From the NCBI RefSeq assembly GCF_000801105.2, contig NC_079517.1, forward strand, positions 17,298,001 through 17,362,000: 64,000 bases of DNA, in the 5' to 3' direction. Numbering within the stretch: position 1 is the first letter of the stretch; every line of letters starts with the position of its first letter. This DNA comes from Raphanus sativus. Taxonomy: Eukaryota > Streptophyta > Magnoliopsida > Brassicales > Brassicaceae. Made by a program: the position numbers and the translations under genes. Shown one piece after another: positions 12,436 through 24,007 of the stretch. The notes under the pieces were generated by a model that was not told the origin of the DNA, did no database searches, and worked only from the letters and a program-made list of their open reading frames with translations.

Positions 12436-12529
12436 TTTTAATTACACGATTTCATTTAAAAAGAAAAGGAAATGGGATGTTTTTGTAATTTCCTTGAAAA
12501 GTCAGGGGTATATTCATAAACTGTTTTCT

Positions 12530-12545
12530 GCTTTAATAGTATAGA
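12530..12545 (-). mobile_element. Extra Helitron 5' terminus
   Basis: On the minus strand this reads TCTATACTATTAAAGC, following an A, and is the same terminus as at 11734. The neighbouring 30 or so bases also resemble those beside 11734. Either a longer Helitron spans 11030-12545, or a truncated second copy is present. The region from here to the end of BOP1 (12546-12989) is AT-rich with no recognisable gene. Confidence 0.6.
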
Positions 12546-12989
12546 TTTATCTTTAAATAACATTTCTTTTGATCATTTTTCTATTTGTTGGGATGCTATT
12601 TTGTGACAAAATTTTAAAAATAGTTATCTAAATGAATTTCTCTAATATATAAGGGATATGTATACCAATAAATTGAGGATTGAGTAATCTACTGTTTATA
12701 TATACGCAAGAATAATTCTATTGTTTTGTGATAAAAGGTTTCATTGATTACAAAAAAACAAATAAATTGTTGTTTTTAACCATCTACATAAATATATGTA
12801 ACTCACGATCTTCATCAATATATATGACCCTTGTTTGTAGCCTTCTTCTCTTCTCATTTTTTCCACTTTTCATGGAATAAACGCTTACAATTGTTGGCAT
12901 ATACATATTCACAGATAAAAAAGACTACAACAATTAGATCTTGAAGAAATATGTTTATCATAACTACAAAATGATCGTTCTATAAAACC

Positions 12990-14355
12990 CTAGAAGTGGT
13001 GGCCCTGGTGGTGATGATGATAAATTGTTGATGGGCCATGATGATGATGATGCAGGCTCATTTCATCTCCAAGATCCGGATTTATAGCTCCAAGATTAAG
13101 ATAAACCAATCTTGAATCCAAACTGCTCCCGCTCGTGTGTTCGTTTTTCATCCTAGGGTAGATCATAGTGTTGTTATCGTTATTGTTATTTTTGTTCCCT
13201 TCTTCTCTGGAAATCACCAATGCTGCAGACTGGACCAGCTCAAGACAAAGCCTGAGCTTATTAGGTTCAATGTGCGTCATCAATCCAGGAATTGCCCCCC
13301 TAAACAAGAAATCCGACGTTAGGGTTCTAAGGATGTCAAGAGGAGTGATACCATCAACTGTTTGGGCGTTTGGATCAGCATGGTGGTCGAGTAAGACAGA
13401 CACCATATCCGGAGAGGCCATCTCTGCCGCAATGTGGAGTGCGGTTTTCCTGGTGGGACCTGCCGGATGGTTCACATCGGCTGCTCCAAGCTCAAGAAGT
13501 GCCTTCACAACCTCTCTACTACAATTCTCTACCGCGTAAAACAAAGCTAATGACTCGTCTAGATTGAGTCCTTCTCCCATAACCATTAGCTTCACGAGCT
13601 CAACATCTGAGGAGTCTAATGCTCGTCTCATCCTCTTGATCTTCTGGTCCTCTCGGCTCAGAGCCGAGGTTAGGTCATGTTGGTGAGGCACTAGCATTAG
13701 GGAACATAGAGGTATGGATGATTTGAGACGAAGCTCCTCAACCTTGGCTACGAGTTCGATTGGGAGATGTTTGGCTAGAATCTCTGTTGGAAGACCGGAT
13801 TTGGCGACTAGGCAAGAGCAAGTCGTCAATAACTGATGCATGTCTTGATTTCTTGAAGCAATTAGCACTTTCATCACGTCTTCAATGGAGGCTTTCTCCA
13901 CCATGCTTGTCAAATGTTTCTGTGATTATTAAAAAGAAAAAAGAAAAGGAAATTTAAGACAAAGTGTTCAATTTGAAGACACTATCCACCACTTATTTTC
14001 TATTTGCATCAATATACATGTGTTCATTGTAAAGGATTACTCAAAGTTAAGAAACTATTCACCAAGGCTTTTCGTTGTATCTAAATCGAAATGAGGAAAG
14101 TGGGGTAAGACCATCATACGACAACGACCTAATGATGGCCTATAGAATGATAAAATCTTTTGATTTTGATCATTGCATTTGTTGAATTTCTGAACGTAAA
14201 TGGCCGTTCCATACATATATGTCATAGTAAATTCATGCAAAATCGCATAATGATCATGTCAATCCTCTTAACCCAAAAAGATATAATGTCATTTTCTAAA
14301 TTGTTGGGTTACTAATAAAATCCCTATTATTAGTCAAAGTTACTATTTTCAAATA

Positions 14356-14397
<42 letters not shown>

Positions 14398-15185
14398 TAA
14401 TGAGTTTGGATAATGGAAGAAAGAAAACCACAAAAAGTTACTAATTGAGTAGTTTTTTTCTTTATGCAACACAACCATCAATTCATACCGACGTTGTCCT
14501 GAAATAAAGTATCAGTACGTGAAATGCGAGAAATCTTTAACCTTAGTTATACATGAAATCTATATAATACAAACTCTACTTATCTATTTCTATTCTTATA
14601 TACGTGTAGCATCACTAGGGTTTCAAATTTTAACTCAACGGAACTGACCCAAACCGAAGCCGAATCAGAACAGTTCATTACCAGGATTAAATATCAAGAA
14701 TCATTAACCTAACAAAACTTCCTTAATTAATTAGAACCTGAGTAAGCAACGCGAGCTGCTCAACTCCAAAATAACGAGCGGCGGCTAAGATATCTAAGGA
14801 GAGATCAACGGCGGCAGTGCACTGCGTGTGCCAACATTCTCTATCTCCACAGTTTGATCTTGACTCGTGCTTATGCGGTACGATTGAGACTTGACCACTG
14901 TATAAGAACTGAAGTAGAAGCAAGAAAACTTCGTAACTAACAGAGTTAACAGGTACGACTCCTCCCACTGAGGCCACTCTGGCTCCTGAGCTGAACGGTT
15001 GCTGTTTGTGGAGGATCAGATCCGTAGAAAAATTTGCGGAAGAAGAGGCTACGTGCAGCGAGGATGCAGCGGTGACCGTGGACTAGACGACCTTCGACGC
15101 TGAAAGTGACGTCAGAGAAAGCTTGACCGTTGATTTAAAGGTTGAGGTAATCTAATGACAGAGATTCCTCGACACTACTAGTCAT
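12990..15185 (-). pseudogene. BOP1: BLADE-ON-PETIOLE1 (NPR1 family) copy with disrupted BTB exon
   Basis: BOP proteins are BTB/ankyrin transcriptional co-regulators that pattern leaf bases, floral organs and abscission zones; Arabidopsis BOP1 is At3g57130. Exon 2 (13919-12990) is fully open and encodes the NPR1-type C-terminal half: SMVEKASIEDVMKVLIA, ankyrin repeats (LLELGAADVNHP, GITPLDILRTL) and a His-rich tail. Exon 1 (15185-14738) holds the BTB domain (FSDVTFSVEGRL, HRCILAARSLFFRKFF, FLYSGQVSIVPHKHE). The frame has TAA at codon 17, where the family has a second Leu in NLLINGQ. It then shifts by one base after SDPP (near 15010), before the GARVASVGG segment; the exon is 448 nt, which leaves it one base out of frame. 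Splice sites still look functional. Exon 2 also has a Trp-to-Leu change (QLLTTCS). This looks like a recent pseudogene; assembly error remains possible. Confidence 0.85.
14356..14392. repeat. AT dinucleotide microsatellite in the BOP1 intron
   Basis: A near-perfect (AT)n tract lies inside the 0.8-kb intron (14737-13920) of the BOP1 copy. It is a simple sequence repeat with no other function suggested. The remainder of the intron is AT-rich and holds no recognised feature. Confidence 0.9.
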
Positions 15186-15716
15186 CGCTGCTGCTTATTC
15201 TTTCTTTTTTTTTGTAGTATAACTTAGGGTTTCAGAGTACTATAAAAATACTCTCCTTTGATTGGTAAGCTATAGAAAATGAAAAATATAATTTGTTTTC
15301 TTGAAATAAAAAATCATGCAAGTGAAAGTGGGTCAAGCTTTTATCTTGAGAAGCTCATGGAGAAGATGAAGAAGAGAGGGAGAAAGACTATAGTGTTTGG
15401 GAGATTGGTCTTTGTGTATAGATATACAGTATAGAGAGAGAGAGAGAGAAAGAGACAGAGATCTGAATAGGCGGACCAAGGGGTCTCTAATTAATTTATA
15501 ATAAATTAAGACGATGAAATGATTAATGTCCACGTGTGTGCTTTCTTTTATTGGCTGGTAACAGTTGGAGTTTTGAAAAATTTCTGTGATAATCATTTGT
15601 TACTAAAATTAGAAGATAACAATAGGGTTTTACTTAACATATACTATTATTAGTTTTGTAAATGAAAAAATAAAAACAATGAGGGAGAGACTCATTATAA
15701 CATGATCAAGAGATAT
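15186..15716 (-). other. Upstream region of the BOP1 copy
   Basis: About 530 bp separate the BOP1 start from the hAT element. The region includes a short GA/CT repeat (about 15432-15448) and AT-rich sequence. No second gene is seen. The hAT insertion would displace any promoter elements that lay further upstream. Confidence 0.5.
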
Positions 15717-18700
15717 TAGTCCTGGGATTCTGCCCCGAACCGATTGGTCCGACCCGAACCGAACCGAGATTTAGGGTGATCGGTTATTGTCCGGTTCATA
15801 GAGAGGAACCGATCGGCAAAGCTTTTAAAATAAATCGGTTTTGTCATCGGTTCGGTTCGGTTCTCTATAACCGAATGGATAACCGAAAAATTAACCTAAC
15901 TATATATACCTAATCTAAAACAGAAACCTAACCTATCAACAAATCTAAAATCTTATTCGGCGTAACCTAATCGCCTCTCCTAATCTCTCTTCCTCAAACA
16001 TCTCCTAATCTCTCTTCCTCCTAATCCAGAGACTCCATAGTCCATACCATCTTCCCTGCTTCTTTATGTCATCTCGAGTACAAGGTGACAAGGTTAGTTC
16101 TCATGTCTCCTCTTCTCTCTGAGTTTCTGTATAAATCTCTATAAATTTCATTTAGAGATTGTGATTTTGTGTGGTAATAGAAACAGATGTCGGATTGTTA
16201 AATAATATTGTTGTGAGTTTCAATTATATTTTGGTTTTAGTTTTGTTAATTTTGTTAAATAATATTGTTGTGATTGTTTTGTGTTATCTAAATTTCTAAA
16301 ATGTTTATCTTTTGATTGTAGATGTCAGCTTGTGAAGATAACCATGAGTTCTTTGGAGAAGACAATGAAACTGATGTCGATCAAGGAGGTGGAAAGAAAC
16401 GATCTGCTTCAGAGAGGTCAAGCACTGATCTGCCTCCTGCTGCAAAGAAAAAGCAAGCCCACCGAGCAGACGTCTGGCAACATTTCATTCAAAGAGAAGA
16501 TGATCCAAGCATCAGCAACTGCCGTTACTGTGGCCAAGCGATTGGATGCGACTCCAAGAAGAGTGGGACAAGTGCGATGAAGAATCACATTGGTCGATGT
16601 AAGATGTTCCAAGTTTACAACGAAACTGGAAAACAGCAGGTGCTAAGTGGAGACAGTAGTGGTGTTTTGACAACCGTGAAGTATGATGCGGCTTTGTTCA
16701 GGAGATCAGTGAACGAGATGATAGTGCTGAACGAGGAGCCATTCTCTTTTGTCGAGTCTGAAGGGTTTAGGAGGTTCTGTCACAATGTCTTGCCGATGTA
16801 CACAGTTCACTGCAGAAGAACAGCGACAGAAGACATTTTTAAAATGTTTATGGTGGAGAAAGCTAGGTTGAAGAAGTTGTTTACTGATGAGAAGCAGAGA
16901 GTATCTTTTACCACAGATATTTGGGTGGCTCCTACGACATCATACAGCTACATGGTCGTCACAGCTCATTGGATTGATAGGAACTGGGTGATGCAGAAGC
17001 GGATCATCAGTTTCAAGCCTGTCACAGATCATAAAGGTGAAACTATTTCTGAGCATTTGAGTTTGTGTATGTCTGATTGGGGTATAGATAAGGTCTTCAC
17101 GGTGACAGTAGACAATGCTAAGGCAAACGATAAGGCTCTACGACTGTTTGCAGAAACCTGTAGGGGGATAGGCCCGAATGCATTAGTTAAGGATGGTTCT
17201 ATGATGCATATGCGTTGCTGTGCACATATTCTCAACTTGATCGTTAGGGATGGGTTAGCTGAGGTCAAAGAGAGTGTCATGGCTATTAGAAACGCGGTTA
17301 AGTATGTGAGATCATCGGGTGCAAGGTTGAAGTCGTTTCAGTTGCGGGTGCTTACAGGAAATGTTAGTAGAGGGAGCTTATCTTTGGATTGTATAACTCG
17401 CTGGAACTCCACCTATCTCATGTTGTCTGCTGCTCTGAAGTTCAAGGTTGCGTTTGAGAAGCTCAAAGCCGAAGACATGCTGTATAATGATTATTTTATG
17501 GAGTTAGAGGAGAATGGACAGAAACGGGTTGGACCTCCTACTTCAGAAGGGTGGGAAGAGGTGCAGAGGTTAGTGAAGTTTCTGAAAATCTTCTTTGGTT
17601 GCACCTTGGCGTTCTCAGCATCCAAGACAGTCACATCTACCATTTGTTACAATGAGATTGTGATAATAGAGAGGAACTTGATTGCACTGAGCAATAGCAG
17701 AGATGGGGTTCTACAGATTCAAGCAAGGGAGATGAGAAACAAGTTTGAGAAGTACTGGGATGGACTTTTCAATATGAACCCGCTGGTCATCATTGCAAGT
17801 GTGTTCGATCCAAGGAACAAGATGCAGTTTGCTTCTATCTGTTTTGATAAGCTCTATGGTAAGGATAGTGTGGAGAGTGCTCATCTCAGAACCTCAATAA
17901 GAACACTGATGAAATCGTTATATGAGGAGTATGTGAGCAACCTTGTCCCTCACTCTCAAGGTGATAGTCAGAACAACCTTGTCGATTCTGTGGAAGGTGA
18001 AGTTGGAAACCTGTTTGATATTTCTGATGATGATGATGAGGACTATGAGAGCAGAGATTCTTTGTATTCAGAGATGGTTTCAGAGGCAGCATATGAAGAA
18101 TCCAGTACTGAGCTCGATATTTACTTGCTGGAAAAACCAATACCAAGAAGAACAAACAGTCTCGGATTAGACACCAGTGTGTTATCTTGGTGGAAGAAAA
18201 ACTCTTGTAAGTTTCCAGTCTTGTCCGAACTAGCAAAGGATGTACTAGCCATCCAAGTCTCCTCTGTTGCTTCTGAGTCAGCGTTCAGTACGAGTGGTAG
18301 GATTTTAGATCCTTTTCGTAGCTGTCTGACTCCATACATGATTGAAGCTCTTGTCTGCTTACAACAGTGGCTTCGAAACAACATCCAGGCTGAGAAGGTT
18401 TCAAGCTTGGTTCAGATGTTTGCAGAACTGGATTTTCAAGAATCATTAGGTAATCATTTTAATTCTTAAGTCTTATTTTTTTTAATGCTCAGAGTCCTAA
18501 GTTCTAACTGCATTTGATATTATGTAGAGTCTTTGGAAATTTCTGGTGAATCTGATCATTAAAGGTAATCTGTTGCTCTCTCTGATTTGTATTATTAAAA
18601 GAAATTACATGTCTTCTTACTTCATGAACATGTTACTTGTAGGTTGGAGTGGCTTGGAACTAGGAAGATTCAAAACTAACTTACATATCTCTCTATTTTG

Positions 18701-19186
18701 GACAACATCCTTTTGAACTTAATGAATCTATATATCTTTCAAACTTTGATCTTTGATCTTTAGAAAAGAGATATAGATTCAGATTGTTGTCTTTTTTTGT
18801 GTGTTTTCATGATTGAGCTTGATCTCTTTTGGATGTTTAAACTCGGTTGTAAGTTGGTTTTGAGGTTTTTTTTTTTTTTTTGTTGATTGCTTGGTTTAAT
18901 TGATTTGGCAGGTGAAAACAGAGCCATAACCGTGTAAACCGGAGATAACCGATACCCGAGATGAACCGAAAATATCCGAAATAACCGATTGACCCGTTTT
19001 TTTTTTTTTTAAATGATTTTTCGGTTTTTTCGGAAATTAATTAAATTCTATAATTAACCGATATCCGAACCGAACCGAACCGATTTTAAATTCGGTTTTA
19101 TTCGGAAATTGATTCCGAAAATCCGGATAACCGATAACCGAAAAATCGGTTCGGTTCGGTTTCGGAAAACCGAAATCGCAGGCCTA
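15717..19186 (+). mobile_element. Complete hAT transposon, 3.47 kb, perfect 8-bp target duplication
   Basis: The element begins TAGTCCTGGGATT and ends AATCGCAGGCCTA, imperfect terminal inverted repeats. It is flanked on both sides by AGAGATAT (15709-15716 and 19187-19194), a perfect 8-bp target-site duplication as expected for hAT. Subterminal regions (15735-15900 and 18905-19180) are packed with CCGAACCG/CGGTTCGG repeats on both strands, the usual transposase-binding layout of hAT elements. The interior encodes one transposase with no visible break. Intact ends and coding region point to a young insertion. Confidence 0.92.
16066..18562 (+). CDS. hAT transposase (BED zinc finger, hATC dimerisation domain)
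   Basis: The main open exon runs from ATG 16322. The upstream ATG at about 16066 (MSSRVQGDK) is spliceable in phase across an intron ending TTGTAG at 16321, giving nine extra residues. The unspliced frame ends at 18469 (715 residues), but a GT-AG intron 18450-18527 joins cleanly to a short last exon ending TAA at 18562 (tail ESLEISGESDH), which seems the better model. Numbered from 16322, the domains are a BED zinc finger (C67, C70, H89, C93), an RNase H-like transposase core with candidate catalytic Asp residues in FTTDIWVAPTT and TVTVDNAKAND, a conserved CITRWNST segment, and a C-terminal hAT dimerisation region (LDTSVLSWWKKNS, ASESAFSTSGRILDPFRS). The protein resembles RICESLEEPER-type transposases. 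It lies wholly inside the element and appears full length. Confidence 0.9.
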
Positions 19187-19194
19187 AGAGATAT

Positions 19195-19682
19195 CATTAG
19201 CTACCGACTAACTCAAAACCCCAAATTAGACCATGTCACCTAAGAACATATATCGATCAGCAGTGACTCAATCTCTCAAAAGAAATTTTATTAAACTAAT
19301 TATTTTTTGTTTTATTTTTTCTAATGTGCTGTATCAATTAAAAAGGGCAACTGTAAAATGAGTTTTCTTAACGTAAAGAAACGTCCCTCAAAGAACAATT
19401 TTTTTTGTATTCTCTAATAAAGTGAGGGTTTTCGGTGCAAGGAAGAAATTGTTTTAGAAACGCCAAATAACATATTGAAACATGGCCGATAACAAAAATA
19501 TTAGAAAATAATGTTCAAACAGAACTTTTTTAAGAGAAATCAATAATAGCACTTAAGTTCGATGCTTCGATGATATAATAGCTGTGACAAAAGAAATTCA
19601 TCGTTTTCCTTTAAAAGTACGTAGTATATTCAAATAGCTAAAGAAGGGCTCCACTATTCTATATGCTTTTCATTTTTTTCTT
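19195..19682. other. Intergenic sequence without recognised features
   Basis: AT-rich DNA between the hAT target duplication and the next foldback element. All frames carry frequent stops. No gene, RNA or repeat boundary was recognised. Confidence 0.5.
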
Positions 19683-21822
19683 TCTACTCGACCATCGAAA
19701 AATCGGCCAATTCATATTTCAACAGCGGTTCGATCAGTATATATGTTCGAACCATGTGCTAAAACATACATAAATACATAATACATTCAAATTTCATACA
19801 TCAACTAACAAAATTCGGTTTTTACATACATTAACCGTTTATCCGTTAGTAAAAAAACAGAGTATAAACTGTCCTTTAAATATTAGAATAAAGGAGGAGA
19901 TGGGGATTTGAACCTGGATCTGAAGAATATATCAACATGTCCTTTAATTAACCACTGACATAAAAGATTTGTTGATTGTATTCTCCATATTTTTCTATTT
20001 ATACGTAATAAATATTTCATTTATATATGGCAATTCTCTCAAATAATTATTTAAATAAACAATGTAAAATAAACTTTTTCTTCTCTCAAATAATTGTTGT
20101 CGAAATATATTTTTTAAACTACAATTTTTTATAAAGAAGATTTCCAATTTTTTTTCAATATTTTGAAAAATTTTAAAGGGCAATTTTCCTAAATAGATTA
20201 TTTTTAAGTTTTGTCACAAAAAGAGACACTAGAAAGAAATATGACCAAAATATTTCATTTAAAAGGTAATATTATACCCTAGATATATAGATACAAATAA
20301 ATAAATAAAATAAAAATATTTTTTATAGTTTCAGATTATATGTTTTCAAATTCGGATTTTTTATATTTTGTTTTTGAATTTTTGTTTAAAATTTTCTTTT
20401 TTAAATTCTAAAAACTTTTTGAAACTATTTTAAAAATTTTTCATTTTCAAATTTCAAATATATTTGTGACAAAAACTTTTAGTGCTATTTTATGGTATTT
20501 CTCTTTTTTTTAAAAAATATTTATTATTTTTTAGAATTCAAAACCACCTCTCAACTAAAACTATAAGTCTATATTAGTTAATCCTAAGGATATAAATGTA
20601 TATTTACTGTAAACCTCCATTGAAGAATTAGAGTGCTAGCTGTAATAAAATAAATTTAAGATAGTTTCAGAAATTCAAAATTTAAAAATAAATGAAAAAG
20701 TTTGACTTTAAAATCATATATTTCGAAAATAAAACATATTTTTTAATTGTTCGAATAAATAAATATTTGAGAGAATTGCCATATTTGGATGAAATATTCA
20801 TCTATCTTATTAAAACAGAAACATTCTGTTGGACCTAACATTTATTTTGTAAGTTCTTAAATTATATACACCTTTATACTTTATAGTTAAACATAAATTA
20901 AGTCACTAATGTTCCTTTTTTATACTACTATCCATGTTTCCAAACAATATACTTATTTCTTTATACTACTATCAATGTTTCCAAACAATATATTTTTTAT
21001 ACTACTATCAATGTTTTCAAATAATACAATAATTAATCTTAGTTATTTTATATCTATCATTTTCTCTTTAAAATTTTGTAGAAACATCATAATTTCATAA
21101 ATTGCAAAATAGTGAACTTTAAAATTTTGATTATAAGATTACAAATTATGAAACTATTACAATTTAAATCCAATTAGATTACATATCGGTCATCCATCAG
21201 TTCAATCGGTTAGTCTCGGGTTTTAGTGATTTTTAATATGAATATTTTAAAAACATAAATTGAATTGTCAGTTCTCCGGATTAACCAGTATAATCACAAT
21301 CGGGTTGAATTTAAAAATACTGATTTAAATGCAAAAATATTTTAAATACACACTCTTTAAAAATAACCAAAATATTTGTTAAATTATTAGTGAAATTTTC
21401 ATCGTAAAATATTCCGCGCTTCAAAAGCGCGGATCAAAATCTAGTTAAGTATAAATAGGAAACAGTAGAAAAGATAATCAACAAATCGTGTTTGGTACAG
21501 TGGTTAATGGACCTATTGAAATGTTATTCAGACCAAGGTTTGAGTCCCCCCCCACCCCACTACATTTATAGATAGTTTTATTATTTATTTGAAATATAAA
21601 AAGCCACGTAATCAATATTTAACGGATAGTTCAGACTCTGTTTTTTTACTAACGGATAAACAATCAATACATGTAAAAACAAAATTTTGTTAGTTGATGT
21701 ATGAAATTTGAATATATTACGTATTAATGTATGTTTAGGATAGAGTTCGAGTGTATGTAGTGATCGGAACAGCGACCCTCTGTTGAAGTATGAATTGGCC
21801 GATTTCCCACTCGTCCATCCAT
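19683..21822. mobile_element. Foldback element with tRNA-like arms, containing a Helitron
   Basis: The left arm (about 19683-19990) is the reverse complement of the right arm (about 21465-21822). Shared landmarks are AATCGGCCAATTCATA near the outer ends and AACCACTG followed by GATTTGTTGATT near the inner ends. Both arms carry a tRNA-like module. On the right, plus strand, TGGTACAGTGGTTAATGG (box A-like) is followed by GGTTTGAGTCC (box B-like). On the left, minus strand, GTCAGTGGTTAATT is followed by GGTTCAAATCC, a perfect box B. The AT-rich middle has no coding capacity and holds a 644-bp Helitron at 20801-21444. Superfamily unknown; long arms suggest a non-autonomous MULE-like or foldback element. 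Confidence 0.7.
20801..21444 (+). mobile_element. Non-autonomous Helitron, 644 bp
   Basis: It starts TCTATCTTATTAAAAC after an A (20800) and ends with the hairpin CCGCGCTTCAAAAGCGCGG, ATCAAAAT, CTAG, followed by T (21445). The interior has a threefold short repeat around 20915-21015 (TATACTACTATC-ATGTTT). No coding capacity. It is nested in the loop of the foldback element at 19683-21822 and so is younger than that element. Confidence 0.88.
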
Positions 21823-21943
21823 AGGTAACAGAGAGTATCAAAAGATTTAGATGATGAACTGAAGTTGGTAGACGAATATAACAAACTGATTTTTTTTAAT
21901 TTTTTCTTAGTATCATCAGAAGTGATGTAGTTATATCAATCAA

Positions 21944-23911
21944 CTAGCTTTTGACCCGCGCATCCGCGCGGATGTCATCTTTCGTAAAAATAAGTAAGTA
22001 ATATATTTTAATACTGTAGGTATATAATATTTACTATATTATAAATTTATTTTATAATTTCTTTATTTTTATAATTTTTACATTTTAGAACGATCTCAAC
22101 TTGTTTGTTCATATGTTTAGCTACTTATTTTTTTAATTGAGATTATTTTTTATGCAACTGTGTGTTTAAAACTATTTATGTATGATTTAAAACAATATTA
22201 TTTGTTGGTTAATGTTTTGATAGATTAGATTTATGTATAATTTTTTTGCAAAATTAGGTAGTTTGTAAATGTTTAAATGTGATGAAATTATAATAATACA
22301 TAAATAAAATTAAGAATTGATTTGATAATTATTTGTATGGGTGGACGTTTGGGTACCTATTCGAGTTCGGTTCGGGTCTATTCAGATTTCGGGTTTTCGG
22401 GGTCAAAAATTTCAGTCCTGTTCGGGTATTTATAAATTTCGGTTCGAATTCGCTTCGGATCCTTGCGAGTTCGGTTCGGGTTCGGATAATCTATTTTAAT
22501 TTTTTTTTAAATTTTAAAATTCATTATATGCTTTAAACTTCACAAAATGTTTAAAAAAATAATATATTACATTTAAATTTGAATAAGTTGTGCTAAAATA
22601 CCAAAACTTAACATATAAATTGGTTTAATTTGAATATTTGGATATAGAGTCAATAAATATTTTAAATATTTTTGGTATTTTGAGTACATTTTAAGTGTTT
22701 AGACATGTAATTTTGACTATTTGTATATATTTTCAAGTATTCTAGTCAATTTAAAAGTATCATGTATATTTTGGATGATTTTTAATATACATCAAATCTA
22801 AAAATATAAGTATATTAATTATTTCGAATACATTCGGGTACCCGAAATATTTTGTAGTTGTGATTAGAAGGAATATAAAAGTGAATACAGTAGAACCTCT
22901 ATAAATTAATACTCTATAAATTAATAATCTCTATAAATTAATAAATTTTACCAGTCCCAATTTGGACCGCTGTAAAATATGACATAAATCGATAAAATAA
23001 TAAGATAATAATATTTTTAAAACTCCCATGTAAATATATAGTCCCATTAAAATCATAAATTAATAATTTATCTCTATATATGTTTATATAGGTACAAACT
23101 AAATATTATATTGTTGGTTTTATATTCACAATGAAAATACCTCTATTTTTTTCTTAACATTTTAATATATTTGATAATATTTAGTAAAACTATATTGAAA
23201 ACCACATAAAAATTATATGAAACATAAAAATATACACTATATAATATTATAAAAAAATGAAAGTCAAAATTTTCAAATGTAAATAATGTTATATATGGTA
23301 AAAAAATATTTTCTTATTTATAAATAAAATATTTCATAAATAGAATAAAAAACTAAAAAAGGAAACTTTGGTAAATTAATATCTCTATAAATTAATAAAA
23401 TTTTAAAGTCCCAACATTATTAATTTATAGAGGTTTTACTGTATATGTTTTTGAATTAATTAATTCTTTCCTTTAATATTTAATCATCATGATTTATAGA
23501 ATATTCGTTTTTAAAGATTAACCATTCGTGATATGCAAGTTTTTGAAAGCAGAATAATAAGGTTAAGATTAAGATTAAGATTATGTTAAGTTCAAAAAAA
23601 AAGATTATGTTAGCCGAGTGATGTTGTATTAGTTAGCGTAGAAATAGGTAAATTCCCTATCCGACTTAGTGCAACAATATATTCTAAAGATACTAAATAT
23701 AATATCTTTAACTACGAATATTATCTATAGCATGTAATATTATCTATTCGCTGGTTTACGTCTATAATTTAAGTTCGCAGGTCTTATTATTATCTTTAAA
23801 CGACAGTGTATAGTCTTAATGGCAATTGCTTGTAATTATTGTGCAAACTAAGGAGCAAATATGATGCTTGTAATTATTGTACTAAATGTACTTCAGTTTT
23901 AATAGATTAGA
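21944..23911 (-). mobile_element. Non-autonomous Helitron, about 2 kb, with nested MITE
   Basis: On the minus strand the 5' end reads TCTAATCTATTAAAACTG (at 23911). The 3' end has a GC-rich hairpin (CCGCGCGGATGCGCGGG), TCAAAAG and CTAG at 21944. The plus-strand flanks are A (21943) and T (23912). The interior near 22340-22490 carries the CGGTTCGGGTTCGG-rich block found in other Helitrons of this window. An Emigrant-type MITE (22888-23441) has inserted inside. No coding capacity. Confidence 0.82.
22888..23441. mobile_element. Emigrant-type MITE (Tc1/mariner, pogo-like), 554 bp
   Basis: The terminal inverted repeats start CAGTAGAACCTCTATAAATT on the left and CAGTAAAACCTCTATAAATT on the right, with 23 of 24 positions matching, flanked by TA on both sides (22886-22887 and 23442-23443). 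These are the termini I recall for the Arabidopsis Emigrant MITE mobilised by a pogo-like transposase. There is no coding capacity. It is nested inside the Helitron 21944-23911. Confidence 0.88.
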
Positions 23912-24007
23912 TACATCGTACGATATAAAGTATATTTACATCATTCATGTAAAGTATTACTAATGTCCTTTTATATTACTGTATTTGCACCGGACCTTTA
24001 TACGACA

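Noticed and set aside
21484..21555. A second tRNA gene
   Set aside because: Box motifs only; no convincing cloverleaf, and it belongs to a foldback arm.
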